A stretch of DNA of 64,000 nucleotides from Candidatus Contendibacter sp. (GCA_029624675.1 JARSSP010000044.1:208897-272896); one strand, 5' to 3'; numbered from the stretch's first letter, positions 8,208 to 17,790 are shown. The notes: generated by a model not told the origin, from the sequence alone. Program-made: numbers and translations.

Positions 8208-10097
8208 ATGACCACCGGATCCGCCTTTCCGCTGTTGGAACAAATTGACACCCCCCTAGATTTGCGCGCGCTGTCGGAAGCACGGTTGCCGGCCCTGGCG
8301 CATGAATTGCGCGAATTCCTGATCCAGACCGTGGCCAGGACCGGTGGCCATTTTGCCGCCAACCTCGGCGCGGTCGAGTTAGCCATCGCCCTGCACTACG
8401 TGTTCGAAACGCCCGAGGATCGGTTGGTCTGGGATGTCGGCCACCAAAGCTATCCCCATAAGATCCTGACGGGTCGCCGAACCCGAATGGACACACTGCG
8501 CTACAAGAACGGCATCGCGGGATTCCCCAGGCGGTGCGAAAGTCCCTACGACACGTTTGGGGTTGGCCACTCCAGCACCTCGCTGAGCGCCGCCCTAGGC
8601 ATGGTCATCGCCGCCGAACGGGCCGGTAGCGAGCGCCGGGTGGTCGCCGTGATCGGTGATGGGGCGATGACCGCGGGCATGGCGTTCGAAGCCCTGAACC
8701 ACGCGGGCCACCTTAAGAGCGACCTGTTAGTCGTGCTCAACGACAACGAGATGTCGATCTCGCCAAACGTGGGCGCGCTGTCGGCGCATCTGACCCAACT
8801 GTTGTCGAGCCGTCTTTTTTCCACAGTGCGCGCGGGCGGCAAGAAAGTCCTGAGCCATGTGCCGCCGATGCTGGAAGTGGCCCGCCGCGCCGAGGAGCAG
8901 GTCAAGGGGTTGATCGCGCCGGGCGGCACCCTGTTCGAGGAGCTGGGCTTCACCTATTTTGGGCCGGTGGACGGTCACGACTTGTCGACCCTCGTGCCGA
9001 CCTTCCGCAACCTGCGGGCCCTCAAGGGGCCACGCCTGTTGCATGTGGTCACCCGCAAGGGCAAGGGTTACCAGCGGGCCGAGGACGAGCCGGTGGGTTA
9101 CCACGGGGTCGGCGCGTTCGACCCAGCGCATGGCCTGAAACCCGCCAAGACGGGAGGCGGGCTGACCTACACCCAGGTCTTCGGTCAGTGGCTGTGCGAG
9201 ATGGCCGAACGGGATGGCCGACTGATCGGCATCACCCCGGCGATGCGGGAAGGTTCCGGCCTGGTCGAATTTTCCGAGCGATTCCCGGATCGCTACTTCG
9301 ATGTCGCCATCGCCGAGCAGCATGCGGTCACGCTGGCCGCGGGCATGGCCTGCGATGGTCTCAAGCCGGTGGTAGCGATCTATTCCACCTTCCTGCAACG
9401 CGCCTACGATCAACTGATTCATGATGTCGCGTTGCAAAACCTGCCCGTGCTGTTCGCCATCGACCGCGCTGGGTTGGTGGGGCCGGATGGCCCGACCCAC
9501 GCCGGCGGCTTCGATTACAGTTATCTGCGTTGTATTCCGAACCTGGTGGTGATGGCGCCGGCCGACGAGAACGAATGCCGACAAATGCTGTATACCGGGT
9601 TCCGGTTGAACCAACCAGCGGCGGTACGCTATCCACGCGGCCAAGGACCTGGCGTGGCGTTGGAGCGAGAAATGCGGGCGCTGCCGCTGGGCCGGGCCGA
9701 AGTTCGCCGGCGAGGTCGGGATCTGGCGCTGCTGGCGTTCGGCAGCATGGTCACCGTCGCCGAGGCGGTGGCGGAACGGCTGGACGCCACGGTGGTGAAC
9801 ATGCGTTTCGTCAAGCCGCTGGACGAAGCCACGGTGGTGCAAATAGCTGCCGAGCATCGTTGGCTGGTGACGTTGGAAGAGAACGCGGTGGCCGGCGGCG
9901 CGGGCAGCGCGGTCAACGAGTGCCTAGCGGCGCGAGGCATTCAAACTCTGGCGCGCAACCTCGGATTGCCTGATCGCTTTGTGGAGCAGGGCGAGCGAGG
10001 GGAGTTGCTGGCCGAATGGGATCTGGACAATATCGGCCTGCTGCGACGGCTGATGGAATGGGGCATGATCGCCGCGCCAGCGCGGGTTGATGTCTGA
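8208..10097 (+). CDS. dxs: 1-deoxy-D-xylulose-5-phosphate synthase
   Basis: 629 residues, close to the 620 of E. coli. The thiamine diphosphate site shows [15 protein letters not shown] and [12 protein letters not shown]; the catalytic glutamate lies in [12 protein letters not shown]; substrate-binding GPTHAGGFD and the C-terminal [15 protein letters not shown] are conserved. It makes DXP from pyruvate and glyceraldehyde 3-phosphate, the first step of the MEP isoprenoid pathway that feeds IspA upstream. It lies 72 bases after ispA. No terminator was seen after it. Confidence 0.96.
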   Translation: MTTGSAFPLLEQIDTPLDLRALSEARLPALAHELREFLIQTVARTGGHFAANLGAVELAIALHYVFETPEDRLVWDVGHQSYPHKILTGRRTRMDTLRYKNGIAGFPRRCESPYDTFGVGHSSTSLSAALGMVIAAERAGSERRVVAVIGDGAMTAGMAFEALNHAGHLKSDLLVVLNDNEMSISPNVGALSAHLTQLLSSRLFSTVRAGGKKVLSHVPPMLEVARRAEEQVKGLIAPGGTLFEELGFTYFGPVDGHDLSTLVPTFRNLRALKGPRLLHVVTRKGKGYQRAEDEPVGYHGVGAFDPAHGLKPAKTGGGLTYTQVFGQWLCEMAERDGRLIGITPAMREGSGLVEFSERFPDRYFDVAIAEQHAVTLAAGMACDGLKPVVAIYSTFLQRAYDQLIHDVALQNLPVLFAIDRAGLVGPDGPTHAGGFDYSYLRCIPNLVVMAPADENECRQMLYTGFRLNQPAAVRYPRGQGPGVALEREMRALPLGRAEVRRRGRDLALLAFGSMVTVAEAVAERLDATVVNMRFVKPLDEATVVQIAAEHRWLVTLEENAVAGGAGSAVNECLAARGIQTLARNLGLPDRFVEQGERGELLAEWDLDNIGLLRRLMEWGMIAAPARVDV

Positions 10098-10205
10098 GCG
10101 AAATCATCGGGAATTTACCGCCGGATCGACCATCCAAGCGTTCGATGGGTGGCGATTGGCACCCCAGTGGCCGGGAGCGGCGCCAGGTGTTGGGTCTTAA
10201 ACGAA

Positions 10206-10219
10206 GGCGCGTACGCGCC
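10206..10219. promoter_or_regulatory. Perfect 14-bp palindrome upstream of folE2
   Basis: GGCGCGTACGCGCC is a perfect palindrome ending 14 bases before the folE2 ATG and just ahead of its GAGAGGA ribosome site. The position would suit an operator or a small RNA hairpin that hides the ribosome site. It does not resemble the AT-rich Zur box that controls folE2 in other bacteria. A role is inferred from position only. Confidence 0.35.
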
Positions 10220-10233
10220 GCTGAGAGGATTGA

Positions 10234-11061
10234 ATGCAGCCATTAACGATGAGTTCCGCGGCTCTGTCCACGGTGGTCCATATCCCCGACGTGCAAAACA
10301 GCGCCGATACCCGCCGGTTGGCCATCAACAAAGTCGGAATCAAGGATATCCGCCATCCGGTCAAGGTGCGCGACCGGAGCGGGGGCGAACAGCACACCAT
10401 CGCCACGTTCAACATGTACGTGAACCTGCCGCACAACTTCAAGGGCACCCACATGTCGCGTTTCGTGGAGATTTTGAATGTGCCCGGACGCGAGATTTCG
10501 GTGGATTCCTTCAAGGACATGTTGATGGAGATGACCGAGCGGTTGGAAGCCGAATCGGGTCATATCGAGATGTCCTTCACCTATTTCGTCACCAAGGCGG
10601 CTCCGGTGTCCGGGGTCGAAAGCCTGATGGACTACGAGGTGACGTTCACCGGCGAAATCCGCGACGGTCGATCCGCCATGAATCTTAGGGTCGTGGTGCC
10701 GGTGACTAGCCTGTGTCCCTGCTCGAAGAAGATTTCCCGATACGGCGCGCACAACCAGCGTTCTCATGTAACGGTCAACGTCCGCACCCGAGGGTTCATT
10801 TGGATCGAGGACCTCATCGACTTGGTCGAGAAGGAGGCGTCCTGCGAGTTGTACGGGTTGCTCAAGCGGCCCGACGAAAAATACGTGACCGAGCGCGCCT
10901 ACGAGAATCCCAAATTCGTCGAGGACATGGTGCGCGACATCGCCGCCCGGTTGAACCGGGACGAGCGGGTGGCGGCCTATGCGGTGGAGTCGGAAAATTT
11001 CGAGTCCATTCACAACCACTCGGCCTACGCCATGATCGAGCACGACAAGGATGCTGGGTAA
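10234..11061 (+). CDS. folE2: GTP cyclohydrolase I, FolE2 type (IB)
   Basis: 275 residues. The COG1469/FolE2 family is identified by [21 protein letters not shown] near the start and the metal-binding/catalytic cysteines in [11 protein letters not shown] near residue 160, with GAHNQRSHV after it. The enzyme turns GTP into 7,8-dihydroneopterin triphosphate for folate or queuosine synthesis and, unlike FolE, does not strictly need zinc. The gene has its own GAGAGGA ribosome site and is followed by a clear terminator. Whether a FolE paralogue exists cannot be seen here. Confidence 0.94.
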   Translation: MQPLTMSSAALSTVVHIPDVQNSADTRRLAINKVGIKDIRHPVKVRDRSGGEQHTIATFNMYVNLPHNFKGTHMSRFVEILNVPGREISVDSFKDMLMEMTERLEAESGHIEMSFTYFVTKAAPVSGVESLMDYEVTFTGEIRDGRSAMNLRVVVPVTSLCPCSKKISRYGAHNQRSHVTVNVRTRGFIWIEDLIDLVEKEASCELYGLLKRPDEKYVTERAYENPKFVEDMVRDIAARLNRDERVAAYAVESENFESIHNHSAYAMIEHDKDAG

Positions 11062-11092
11062 ACCGTGACGCCATGGGTAGACGCCGGACACG

Positions 11093-11120
11093 AAAAAGCC
11101 GTTCCTGAGAACGGCTTTTT
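11093..11120. terminator. Bidirectional intrinsic terminator between folE2 and tRNA-Val
   Basis: A perfect 12-bp stem, AAAAAGCCGTTC and GAACGGCTTTTT, around a CTGA loop. The A and T runs at either side give a T-tract in both directions. It can stop folE2 transcription from the left and the tRNA gene from the right. Confidence 0.92.
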
Positions 11121-11136
11121 CGTCGGTGGAAATCGA

Positions 11137-11211
11137 TGGTGGGCGATGCTGGGCTCGAACCAGCGACCCCTACCGTGTGAAGGTAGTGCTCTCCCACTGA
11201 GCTAATCGCCC
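11137..11211 (-). tRNA. tRNA-Val (anticodon CAC)
   Basis: Read on the minus strand, the full cloverleaf is present: acceptor GGGCGAT/ATCGCCC, D-stem GCTC/GAGC, anticodon stem CTACC/GGTAG with loop TTCACAC, T-stem GCTGG/CCAGC with loop TTCGAGC, and an encoded ACCA end. U33 is followed by CAC, which reads GUG valine codons. The 3' end is about 16 bases from the shared terminator. Confidence 0.96.
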
Positions 11212-11381
11212 GTCAACCAAAAGGATTATAAAGACCTGGCGCCGGGTTTTACAAGCCTGGCCGCTGGTCGAACAGGGCCATCGCGCGATGTATTTTCTGT
11301 AGAGCGCATTCGGGTGGATAGCGATGGCTTCGTGGGCGGATCGCTCATCGATGGGGGCGCGGATCTCGCCCAGCGTGGAGC

Positions 11382-11867
11382 TTACCGGTCCACATCCACA
11401 CCTTCATGTCGCAACAGCCAGCATTTGATCCCCAGCGGATCGCCGGTCACCGCGCCTGCGTAACCTCCCAACCCCCGCCGCCCCACCACCCGATGACAGG
11501 GGATCAGGATCGGCAGGGGATTGGTCCGGCAAGCGCCACCGATGGCGCGAGCGGCGGTATCAAGCTGCCGCGCCAGTTCGCCGTAGGTCAGCACGGTCCC
11601 CGGCGGAATTTCCCGCAACGCCGCCCAGACTCGTTGTTGGAACGCGGTTCCGGCCGGCGCTAGCGGAACCGTGAATCGATAACGGGGATCGCGGAGATAG
11701 GCCTCCAGTTGCGCGACCACCGCTCGCGCCGCTTCGTTTACCGGCGGCTGTTCGGGTGCATCGGCGGCCAAATAATCCAGCGTACTTACGGTATCGCCCG
11801 TCATGCGGATACCCACTCGACCCAGCGGCGCGGCGATTACGGCCTGATAAGCACTGTTCGTCGTCAT
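11382..11867 (-). CDS. ogt: Methylated-DNA--protein-cysteine methyltransferase
   Basis: 161 residues. The active-site motif IPCHRVVGRRGLGGYAG is near the C-terminus, preceded by the helix-turn-helix FQQRVWAALREIPPGTVLTYGELA and the asparagine hinge RTNPLPI. It removes alkyl groups from O6-alkylguanine in DNA. There is no Ada-type regulatory domain. The open frame reaches a TTG at 11873; the ATG at 11867, with GAGGG upstream, starts three bases after the cysQ stop, so the two are probably co-transcribed. Confidence 0.93.
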   Translation of the reverse strand: MTTNSAYQAVIAAPLGRVGIRMTGDTVSTLDYLAADAPEQPPVNEAARAVVAQLEAYLRDPRYRFTVPLAPAGTAFQQRVWAALREIPPGTVLTYGELARQLDTAARAIGGACRTNPLPILIPCHRVVGRRGLGGYAGAVTGDPLGIKCWLLRHEGVDVDR

Positions 11868-11869
11868 GG

Positions 11870-12685
11870 TCAACCCTCGCGTGGAACGTAGCGCAACCAG
11901 TCACGGCTAACGTCGCCGTAGACGATGAAATACGGATTCAACAACGATTCACGAGTGTTGTAACGCAGCGGTTCGCCGGTTTCCGCCGACACCACCCGAC
12001 CGCCAGCCGTTTCGACGATGGCTTGGGCGGCGGCGGTATCCCATTCCGAGGTGGGACCAAAGCGCGGATACACATCCACCGCGCCCTCCGCCACCTGGCA
12101 AAACTTCAGCGAACTACCGATGGTGACCAGCTCGTGCGTGCCCACCGCGCTGGCGAATTTTTGCAAACCCGGCCCACCGTGGGAGCGGCTACCGACCACT
12201 CGCACTGGTTGGCCACCTTGCAACGGCTTGACCTGAATCGCTTGCGGCGGCTGGCCTGGCTCCGCACGGAACGCGCCGTAACCACGGATCGCGAAGTAGC
12301 ATAACCCGGTCACCGGCACGCGCACGACGCCCAGTACCGGTTCGTGGTTTTCAATCAGCGCGATGTTGACGGTGAATTGGCCGTTGCGCTGAATGAACTC
12401 CTTGGTACCATCCAGGGGGTCCACCAGCCAGTGGCGCCGCCACCGCGACCGCTCGGCGAATGGAACAGTGCACGACTCCTCGGAAAGTACGGGAATATCC
12501 GGCGTCAGGCGTTGCAGACCGGTGACGATGATGCGATGGGCGGCCAGATCGGCGGCGGTCAGCGGACTATCGTCGTCCTTGGCGAGCACGCCGAACGCCG
12601 TGGCGTAAATCTCTAAAATTCCGGCACTGGCTTCCGCCACCAATGCTCGAACCGGTTCCAGCCAAGCTCCCCATTCATCGCGCAT
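11870..12685 (-). CDS. cysQ: 3'(2'),5'-bisphosphate nucleotidase CysQ
   Basis: 271 residues of the inositol monophosphatase superfamily. Metal-binding motifs are present in order: LSEES near residue 75, then WLVDPLDGTKEFIQRNGQFTV near residue 95, and WDTAAAQAIVETAGG near residue 225. GTKEF is typical of CysQ rather than inositol monophosphatase. It hydrolyses phosphoadenosine phosphate formed in sulfate assimilation. It lies downstream of the rplS terminator and just upstream of ogt on the minus strand. Confidence 0.92.
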   Translation of the reverse strand: MRDEWGAWLEPVRALVAEASAGILEIYATAFGVLAKDDDSPLTAADLAAHRIIVTGLQRLTPDIPVLSEESCTVPFAERSRWRRHWLVDPLDGTKEFIQRNGQFTVNIALIENHEPVLGVVRVPVTGLCYFAIRGYGAFRAEPGQPPQAIQVKPLQGGQPVRVVGSRSHGGPGLQKFASAVGTHELVTIGSSLKFCQVAEGAVDVYPRFGPTSEWDTAAAQAIVETAGGRVVSAETGEPLRYNTRESLLNPYFIVYGDVSRDWLRYVPREG

Positions 12686-12710
12686 GACTCACTTCCCCGC
12701 GCCTCCAACA

Positions 12711-12740
12711 AAAAAGGGGCGATCCAGCCCTGATCGCCCC
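12711..12740 (-). terminator. Intrinsic terminator after rplS
   Basis: On the minus strand a GGGGCGATC / GATCGCCCC stem of nine pairs with a seven-base loop is followed directly by six T residues. It lies 24 bases past the rplS stop and closes the rpsP-rimM-trmD-rplS operon before cysQ. Confidence 0.92.
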
Positions 12741-12763
12741 CTCGTTGATCCCGCCATCGAATC

Positions 12764-13111
12764 TCAGGACAGTTTTTCCTTGATGCGGGCCGCCTTGCCT
12801 TCCAGACCACGCAAATAGTACAGCTTGGCGCGGCGCACGTCGCCCCGGCGCTTGACCGTAATATCGGCAATGGCCGGACTGTAGGACTGGAACACCCGCT
12901 CCACTCCCTCGCCGTGGGAAATCTTGCGCACGGTGAACGCCGAGTTTAGGCCGCGATTGCGCTTGGCGATCACGATGCCCTCAAACGCCTGCAAGCGCTC
13001 GCGGTTGCCTTCCTTCACCTTGACCCGCACCACCACGGTATCGCCTGGGCCGAAGGCCGGGATTTCACGGGTCATCTGCTCCCGCTCGAATGCTTCAACC
13101 AGTTTGCTCAT
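12764..13111 (-). CDS. rplS: 50S ribosomal protein L19
   Basis: 115 residues, the normal length. The sequence contains [56 protein letters not shown] and the C-terminal [19 protein letters not shown], all standard for L19. Last gene of rpsP-rimM-trmD-rplS; it starts four bases after the trmD stop. Confidence 0.98.
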   Translation of the reverse strand: MSKLVEAFEREQMTREIPAFGPGDTVVVRVKVKEGNRERLQAFEGIVIAKRNRGLNSAFTVRKISHGEGVERVFQSYSPAIADITVKRRGDVRRAKLYYLRGLEGKAARIKEKLS

Positions 13112-13115
13112 GACA

Positions 13116-13907
13116 CTATGCTCCACGTTGCTCCGCGAGCTTTCCGGCGGCGCCGGCGCTCTCCGTTCTCTCTCGATATGCCCGAATAAACTCTTCCAGC
13201 AGCGCCTGATCGGGGTTCGCCAGCGCCCGCCGGGCCAGCAGGTCGGGCCGCCGCAACCAGGTTCGTCCCAGCGCCTCGCGCCGCCGCCAGCGGGCAATGG
13301 CGGCGTGGTCGCCGCTCAACAATACCGCCGGCACCCGCCGCCCATCCAGTTCCTCCGGGCGGGTGTAATGCGGACAGTCCAGGAGACCCTCCATGAACGA
13401 ATCCTGTTCCGCCGATTCGTCGTCGTTCAGCGCGCCCGGCAACAACCGGGCCACGGCGTCGATCACCACCAGCGCCGCCGGTTCGCCGCCGCTGAGCACG
13501 TAATCGCCGATGGACCATTCCTCGTCCACTTCAGCTTCGATCAGCCGCTCATCCACGCCTTCGTAGCGGCCGGCCAGCAGGATCAGGCGTGGCTCCGTCA
13601 CCAATTCCCGCACCCCGTCCTGGGTCAGCGGCCGGCCCTGCGGACTGAGATAAAGCGTTTTTCCAGCCGGCTCCGCCGCCGCTCGCGCCCGCCGCAACGT
13701 ATCGCGCAGTGGTTGGACCTTCATCACCATGCCCGGTCCACCACCGTAGGGCCGATCATCCACGGTGCGATGGCGATCATGGGTCTCGTCGCGCGGATTC
13801 CAGGTCGCCACCCTCAACAGACCGCGCTCCACCGCCCGGCCCGTTACCCCAAAGCGCAGCAGGGTCTCGACCATTTCAGGGAACAGGGTGACCACATCCA
13901 CACGCAT
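13116..13907 (-). CDS. trmD: tRNA (guanine-N1)-methyltransferase TrmD
   Basis: 263 residues. The SPOUT trefoil-knot region shows [17 protein letters not shown] and [27 protein letters not shown]; the N-terminus [13 protein letters not shown] and the [13 protein letters not shown] loop are conserved. TrmD methylates G37 of tRNAs with a G at position 36, which prevents frameshifting. It is followed by rplS and preceded by rimM as in E. coli. Confidence 0.97.
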   Translation of the reverse strand: MRVDVVTLFPEMVETLLRFGVTGRAVERGLLRVATWNPRDETHDRHRTVDDRPYGGGPGMVMKVQPLRDTLRRARAAAEPAGKTLYLSPQGRPLTQDGVRELVTEPRLILLAGRYEGVDERLIEAEVDEEWSIGDYVLSGGEPAALVVIDAVARLLPGALNDDESAEQDSFMEGLLDCPHYTRPEELDGRRVPAVLLSGDHAAIARWRRREALGRTWLRRPDLLARRALANPDQALLEEFIRAYRERTESAGAAGKLAEQRGA

Positions 13908-13910
13908 GAA

Positions 13911-13950
13911 ACGCCCCCACCCTTAACCCCTCTTCCACAAAAGCGAGGAG
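13911..13950. repeat. Degenerate C-rich interspersed repeat between trmD and rimM
   Basis: The 44-base gap between rimM and trmD is filled by a C-rich sequence (CCACCCTTAACCCCTCTTCC followed by ACAAAAGCGAGGAGG). It resembles the element found in the rfbC tail at about 46533-46580; in translation both give a PPLTPLPQ-like peptide. The C-rich half pairs partly with the AGGAGG half. It may also supply the AG-rich ribosome region for an adjacent gene. Assigned by similarity of two local copies only. Confidence 0.5.
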
Positions 13951-13951
13951 G

Positions 13952-14452
13952 TCAAAAATCCGGGTCCCAGTCCACCCGCAGCAGACGCTGTTCGAGATTG
14001 ACCTCGATCACCACCTGGCCCTGGACGAACGGCAACAGGCGTTCCCGTTCGCCCTTCACCACTAGCACGTCGTTGGCGCCGGTGGCGAGCAAATGGGAAA
14101 CCACCCCCAGCTCGACGCCTTCCAGCGTCACCACCCGCAAGCCTTCCAGATCGGCCCAGTAATATTCACCCGGCCTGGGAGGCGGCAATTGCGCGCGGCG
14201 CACCGCGATGTCGCTTTGAATCAGGGCGGCGGCCTGGTCGCGGTCGTCGCAATCGGTGAATTTTAACACCACCCCGGCGCCGTGAGCGCGGCCCGCTTCG
14301 ATCTTGAATTCCCGCCATTCGCCCTGACGCTGCAAAAACACGGGATGATAGCGGGTAATGCCTTCGCGTGGTTCGGTGTAGGAAAACACCCGCACCCAGC
14401 CGTTCACGCCGAACAGGCCGGATACCCGGCCCAGCACCACCCAGTCGGTCAT
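13952..14452 (-). CDS. rimM: Ribosome maturation factor RimM
   Basis: 166 residues. It begins WVVLGRVSGLFGVNGWVRVFSYT and carries the PRC-barrel segment GEYYWADLEGLRVVT...LGVVSHLLATGANDVLVVKG, then a C-terminal LLPFVQGQVVIEVNLE. RimM assists 30S assembly near protein S19. Lies between rpsP and trmD in the conserved operon. Confidence 0.96.
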   Translation of the reverse strand: MTDWVVLGRVSGLFGVNGWVRVFSYTEPREGITRYHPVFLQRQGEWREFKIEAGRAHGAGVVLKFTDCDDRDQAAALIQSDIAVRRAQLPPPRPGEYYWADLEGLRVVTLEGVELGVVSHLLATGANDVLVVKGERERLLPFVQGQVVIEVNLEQRLLRVDWDPDF

Positions 14453-14473
14453 CGGGGGTGGCCGATCCTGGAC

Positions 14474-14731
14474 TTACTGCGCCAGTTGTTGGCGCGCATA
14501 CTCCTTGATCAGGCTGTTCACCCGTTCGGAAGGTTGCGCGCCCGTGCCCAGCCAGTATTGCACGCGCTCCTGATTCAGGCTCAGGCGTACATCCTGACCG
14601 CTGGCGATGGGATTAAAGAAACCGATGCGTTCGATATAGCGGCCGTCGCGCCGGTTGCGGCTGTCGGTTACGACCACGGTGTAGAAGGGGCGCTTCTTGG
14701 CGCCGCCGCGGGACAGGCGGATAGTGACCAT
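14474..14731 (-). CDS. rpsP: 30S ribosomal protein S16
   Basis: 85 residues. [20 protein letters not shown], the [19 protein letters not shown] segment and [17 protein letters not shown] are the standard S16 motifs. First gene of the rpsP-rimM-trmD-rplS operon. The open frame extends upstream to 14794, through a terminator hairpin, so the ATG at 14731 is the start. Confidence 0.97.
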   Translation of the reverse strand: MVTIRLSRGGAKKRPFYTVVVTDSRNRRDGRYIERIGFFNPIASGQDVRLSLNQERVQYWLGTGAQPSERVNSLIKEYARQQLAQ

Positions 14732-14761
14732 GCGCTGCGAGTACCTCTTGCGGATTCCGAT

Positions 14762-14791
14762 AAGAAAAGGCCGCCTCGCACGTGGGCGGCC
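14762..14791 (-). terminator. Intrinsic terminator upstream of rpsP
   Basis: On the minus strand GGCCGCC and GGCGGCC form a seven-pair stem with a nine-base loop, followed by TTTTCTT. It ends transcription of the parvulin gene (14925-15821), or acts as a leader attenuator of the ribosomal operon if the rpsP promoter lies upstream of it. Confidence 0.75.
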
Positions 14792-14924
14792 CAAGAAAAT
14801 GGAGAATATTACCCAAACCGCCGCGGATTTAAAACCCGCGGGTTGACTTATACCAGGGCAATCGCGCTATGTGGGGGGGTTTGCGGGCAGCGTCCCGTCG
14901 GCGTCCGAACCCGTCTTAGCAGCT

Positions 14925-15821
14925 TCACTGGCCGCGCAAGAACGCTTCCACGGCCGGATCGTTGAATTTTGCCTCCGCGCCGGGCTGGTAGCTCGTCGCC
15001 GCCCGCTGCTGCAACTGATCCTTGCCGTAGTTCTCCCGCAGGCGTTGCTCGATGCTAGGTTGAACCTCCTCGAAGCTTTGCTGCCGCGCCGGCTGACGCT
15101 CCAGCAGCTTGATGACATGGAACCCGAACTGAGTTTCGACCACCCCGCTCAGTTGGCCGGGTTCTAGTTTAACCATGGCGTCGGCGAACGGCGTGACCAG
15201 TTCGTCGCGTTTTAGCCACTGGCCCAGGTCGCCGCCCTGGGCGGCGCTGGCGGTATCGTCGGACTCGGTCTTGGCCAAGGCCGCGAAATCTTCCCCCGCT
15301 TGCAACCGGGCCTGCACCTGCTCGATTTGGCGCTGTTTTGCGGCGCGCTCGCAGTCGCAACTGGCGCGTTTCAGGATGTGGGCGACCTTGAACTGCGCCG
15401 GTATCAGGAACTGGTCCGGGTGGGCGACATAGTGTTCGCGCGCCAGCGCTGCGAAATCGGCTGGCGTGACCTGCTGTTGCAGGTGCTTGCCCAAGGCTTC
15501 GGCCAGAATCCGCCGCCGCTCCGCCGCCAGACGAGCCTGCACCGTGGGCGTTTGCTCCAGCCCAAGCCGTTCGGCCTCGGCGAGCATGCGTTTGCCGACA
15601 TAGATTTCGCGCAGCAACTCCTTGAGGGGTTCGGGACCGGACAAGGCCCGGTTACGCCGGTTGTCCGACAGCAACGATAAATCGCGTTGCAGGTCCTGGG
15701 CGGTGACGGTGATGTCGCCGACTTGCAACAACACCGCTTCGTCCGCGCCGCTGGCCAAGGCCGCCGGCGTGGCCAGCAACGCGGCTAGCAATCCGATCAT
15801 CGGGAAATGCGGAGTGATCAT
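14925..15821 (-). CDS. Exported parvulin-type peptidyl-prolyl isomerase
   Basis: 298 residues. A signal peptide (MIGLLAALLATPAALASGA) is followed by an N-terminal helical chaperone-like region. A rotamase domain lies at about 140-250, with PAQFKVAHILKRASCDC, AGEDFAALAKTESDDTASAAQGGDLGQW and GQLSGVVETQFGFHVIKLLE. It should assist folding of exported proteins in the periplasm, like SurA or PpiD-related enzymes. ATGs at 15821 and 15800 are both possible; neither has a strong ribosome site. A terminator follows before rpsP. Confidence 0.9.
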   Translation of the reverse strand: MITPHFPMIGLLAALLATPAALASGADEAVLLQVGDITVTAQDLQRDLSLLSDNRRNRALSGPEPLKELLREIYVGKRMLAEAERLGLEQTPTVQARLAAERRRILAEALGKHLQQQVTPADFAALAREHYVAHPDQFLIPAQFKVAHILKRASCDCERAAKQRQIEQVQARLQAGEDFAALAKTESDDTASAAQGGDLGQWLKRDELVTPFADAMVKLEPGQLSGVVETQFGFHVIKLLERQPARQQSFEEVQPSIEQRLRENYGKDQLQQRAATSYQPGAEAKFNDPAVEAFLRGQ

Positions 15822-15881
15822 GGCAGACCGTGCTCGAATAAATGCAGTGGTCAGGAACCCGCCCGCGCGGGCGGCGCAACG

Positions 15882-15909
15882 AAAAGGCCCGCATTTTCAC
15901 GCGGGCCTT
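15882..15909 (-). terminator. Intrinsic terminator after the exported unknown protein
   Basis: On the minus strand AAGGCCCGC and GCGGGCCTT form a nine-pair stem around an eight-base loop, followed by TTTCG. It lies about 125 bases past the stop of the gene at 16035-17717. Confidence 0.85.
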
Positions 15910-16034
15910 GAGGCAAAACACGCCTACCGTCTCCCCTCGCTCCAACCCATCAGGCATGGATGGAGTGGAGTTCGAGGCAATCAGGCAATGACAGCTTTCC
16001 TAAGTCAGGGTTCGTTCCCGTCATCATTAGCCTA

Positions 16035-17717
16035 CTAAGGGTAGGTGCGGGAGTACGAATGGTTGAAGATCATCGCCTCGTTCAGCGAGCTGTTGCTGGT
16101 ATTCCGGACGGTGATCTGGAAGCCAATCGCCGGCCGACCGGGCGCCATCAAGGCAGTCGCACCACCGGCGGCGGGAGCGCTGAAGGCAATGTTCAGCCAG
16201 CCGGCTTCGCCCGGCAGGCCGTTGATGCTGGACACCGTGGCTGCGTTCGATTTCAGGATGTTGCTGCCGTCGAAGGTCAGCACGTTGGCTTCATAGCACA
16301 GTTGCGGGTTGCCGCCGGGCGAGAAACCGCTGCCAACCGCCAACTTCTCGTTACGATCATACAGATTGAAAGTGATCGCATCGCAAGATAGCCCCGCGCG
16401 TATGGCGGTAGCAGGACCCGGAGGAGCTCCAGCCGCCCCCGCCGTGTTGACAAAATAACTGGCGAACGGAGCGGGAGGAGCTGGCCAGGCAGCAAGCGGC
16501 GGCAAACCAGGCGCGAAAGTGGTACGTGGCGTGGCCCGACCCGAATACTGGTTGTTGGGATCGTAATCGACGTAGAACAGCTTGGTGGGGTAGGTCACTA
16601 CCCAGTCGGTATCGGTGGTCCAGCCTTGCGGGTCGGTGCGCCGCGACCATTCGTTGATGATATTGGTGTGCTGGATCGTGAAACCGACCGCCTCGGCGGT
16701 GCTGGCGGGGCCGGCCAATGGGGCGCCGGTATTGGGATTGAGGATAATACCGGCGGTATTGGCGGAGTTCAGAGTCGGTTCGTGCCACGAAATCTGCCAA
16801 TTAATAGGAGCAGCTAGAGGTATCGAAGCCGGCGGCAATTGCATGGATAGGAGATTGTTAGCGATGCCGGGACCAAGCAGCACAGCCCAAAAGTTAGCCA
16901 GCGTGACCGGCAAACCGCCGGCGCTCCAGCCCAAGCCCGAGTTCACCAGACTGAACGAACCCTTGAGCGGGTTTTGGGTGGTATCTGGCGGCACGAGTGC
17001 TACACCGTTCAAGTCCGGATAGCCGAACTGTCCCTTGAGACCATTGGCACTGTTAAACACGGCGGCATTCGTTTGAAAGGCAAAGGCCAAATTGCTGCAG
17101 CCGTTAGCCGGGAGAACGCCCGTGGCCGGGTTATGAACGGCACCGAGAAGAAGCTGGGCGGAAGCGTAGTTTGGGGCGCCCGGCGCGATACCCTGCAACC
17201 GCGCCACATTAGCCGTGCCCATCAGGATCATTTCCGCATAGCCTTCCCGCATCCGGTCCACCGTGGTGGGACCACCATCAGCAGCAGTACCGGTAAAAGA
17301 CGGGGGCGACGGAACGTTATTGACCAGCGGCGCCGGGAATGCGGCGCCACCGGCGGGAATGACGGGCGCCGTGCAGCTCGTATCCACGGTGTTCATCACC
17401 GGTCCATTGGCACTGTCGGACACGTAACCGGTCCATACGTCATTCGGCGACAGGATGACGTTGAAGTCAAACACGTCGCGCGAATTATAAGATTCGTGGA
17501 ACCGCACCTTGACCGCCGCGATGTCGGAGCTGCTGGTGTTGGTGACGTGTAACAGAGTCTGCCAGCCGCCCCGAACCGTGTAATAGGGGAAGATCAGCAC
17601 CTGACCCAGGCCGTCTTGAGCGACTTGCACCGCCTGCGCAGACTGAATCAGGCCCACACCGCCCAGCGCCACGGCAGCCGCCAGCGCCAGTTTCTTCATC
17701 TTGCACTTTGTCATCAT
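16035..17717 (-). CDS. Exported protein of unknown function (family member 1)
   Basis: 560 residues, not a known enzyme to me. The signal peptide MKKLALAAAVALGGVGLIQSAQA precedes the mature start VQVAQDGLGQVLIFPYYTVRGG. After it comes a beta-rich sequence with LLHVTNTSSSDIAAVKVRFHE, SYNSRDVFDFNVILSPNDVWTG and a C-terminal RPAIGFQITVRNTSN. Few cysteines are present, so it may be a secreted or surface beta-sandwich protein. The start at 17717 follows GGGAGA; two ATGs are adjacent. A second protein of similar plan lies at 58408-59619, next to the type II secretion operon. No catalytic motif was seen. Confidence 0.75.
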   Translation of the reverse strand: MMTKCKMKKLALAAAVALGGVGLIQSAQAVQVAQDGLGQVLIFPYYTVRGGWQTLLHVTNTSSSDIAAVKVRFHESYNSRDVFDFNVILSPNDVWTGYVSDSANGPVMNTVDTSCTAPVIPAGGAAFPAPLVNNVPSPPSFTGTAADGGPTTVDRMREGYAEMILMGTANVARLQGIAPGAPNYASAQLLLGAVHNPATGVLPANGCSNLAFAFQTNAAVFNSANGLKGQFGYPDLNGVALVPPDTTQNPLKGSFSLVNSGLGWSAGGLPVTLANFWAVLLGPGIANNLLSMQLPPASIPLAAPINWQISWHEPTLNSANTAGIILNPNTGAPLAGPASTAEAVGFTIQHTNIINEWSRRTDPQGWTTDTDWVVTYPTKLFYVDYDPNNQYSGRATPRTTFAPGLPPLAAWPAPPAPFASYFVNTAGAAGAPPGPATAIRAGLSCDAITFNLYDRNEKLAVGSGFSPGGNPQLCYEANVLTFDGSNILKSNAATVSSINGLPGEAGWLNIAFSAPAAGGATALMAPGRPAIGFQITVRNTSNSSLNEAMIFNHSYSRTYP

Positions 17718-17790
17718 CAAATCTCCCAAGCAAACACAAAGGAACCAAGTTGCAAAACAGCCCGGCCATTCGGGCCCATCCTAAACCAAA

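Noticed and set aside
8727-9857. 376-codon minus-strand open frame inside dxs
   Set aside because: It is antisense to the conserved dxs gene and His/Gln/Arg-rich, as expected of a shadow frame.
12924-14162. Plus-strand open frame of 412 codons
   Set aside because: It runs antisense through rplS, trmD and rimM, with Arg/Pro/His-rich composition typical of shadow frames in GC-rich DNA.
14833-14844. Palindrome AACCCGCGGGTT upstream of rpsP as an operator
   Set aside because: No known regulator site fits and no promoter boxes could be placed with confidence; it may be chance in GC-rich DNA.
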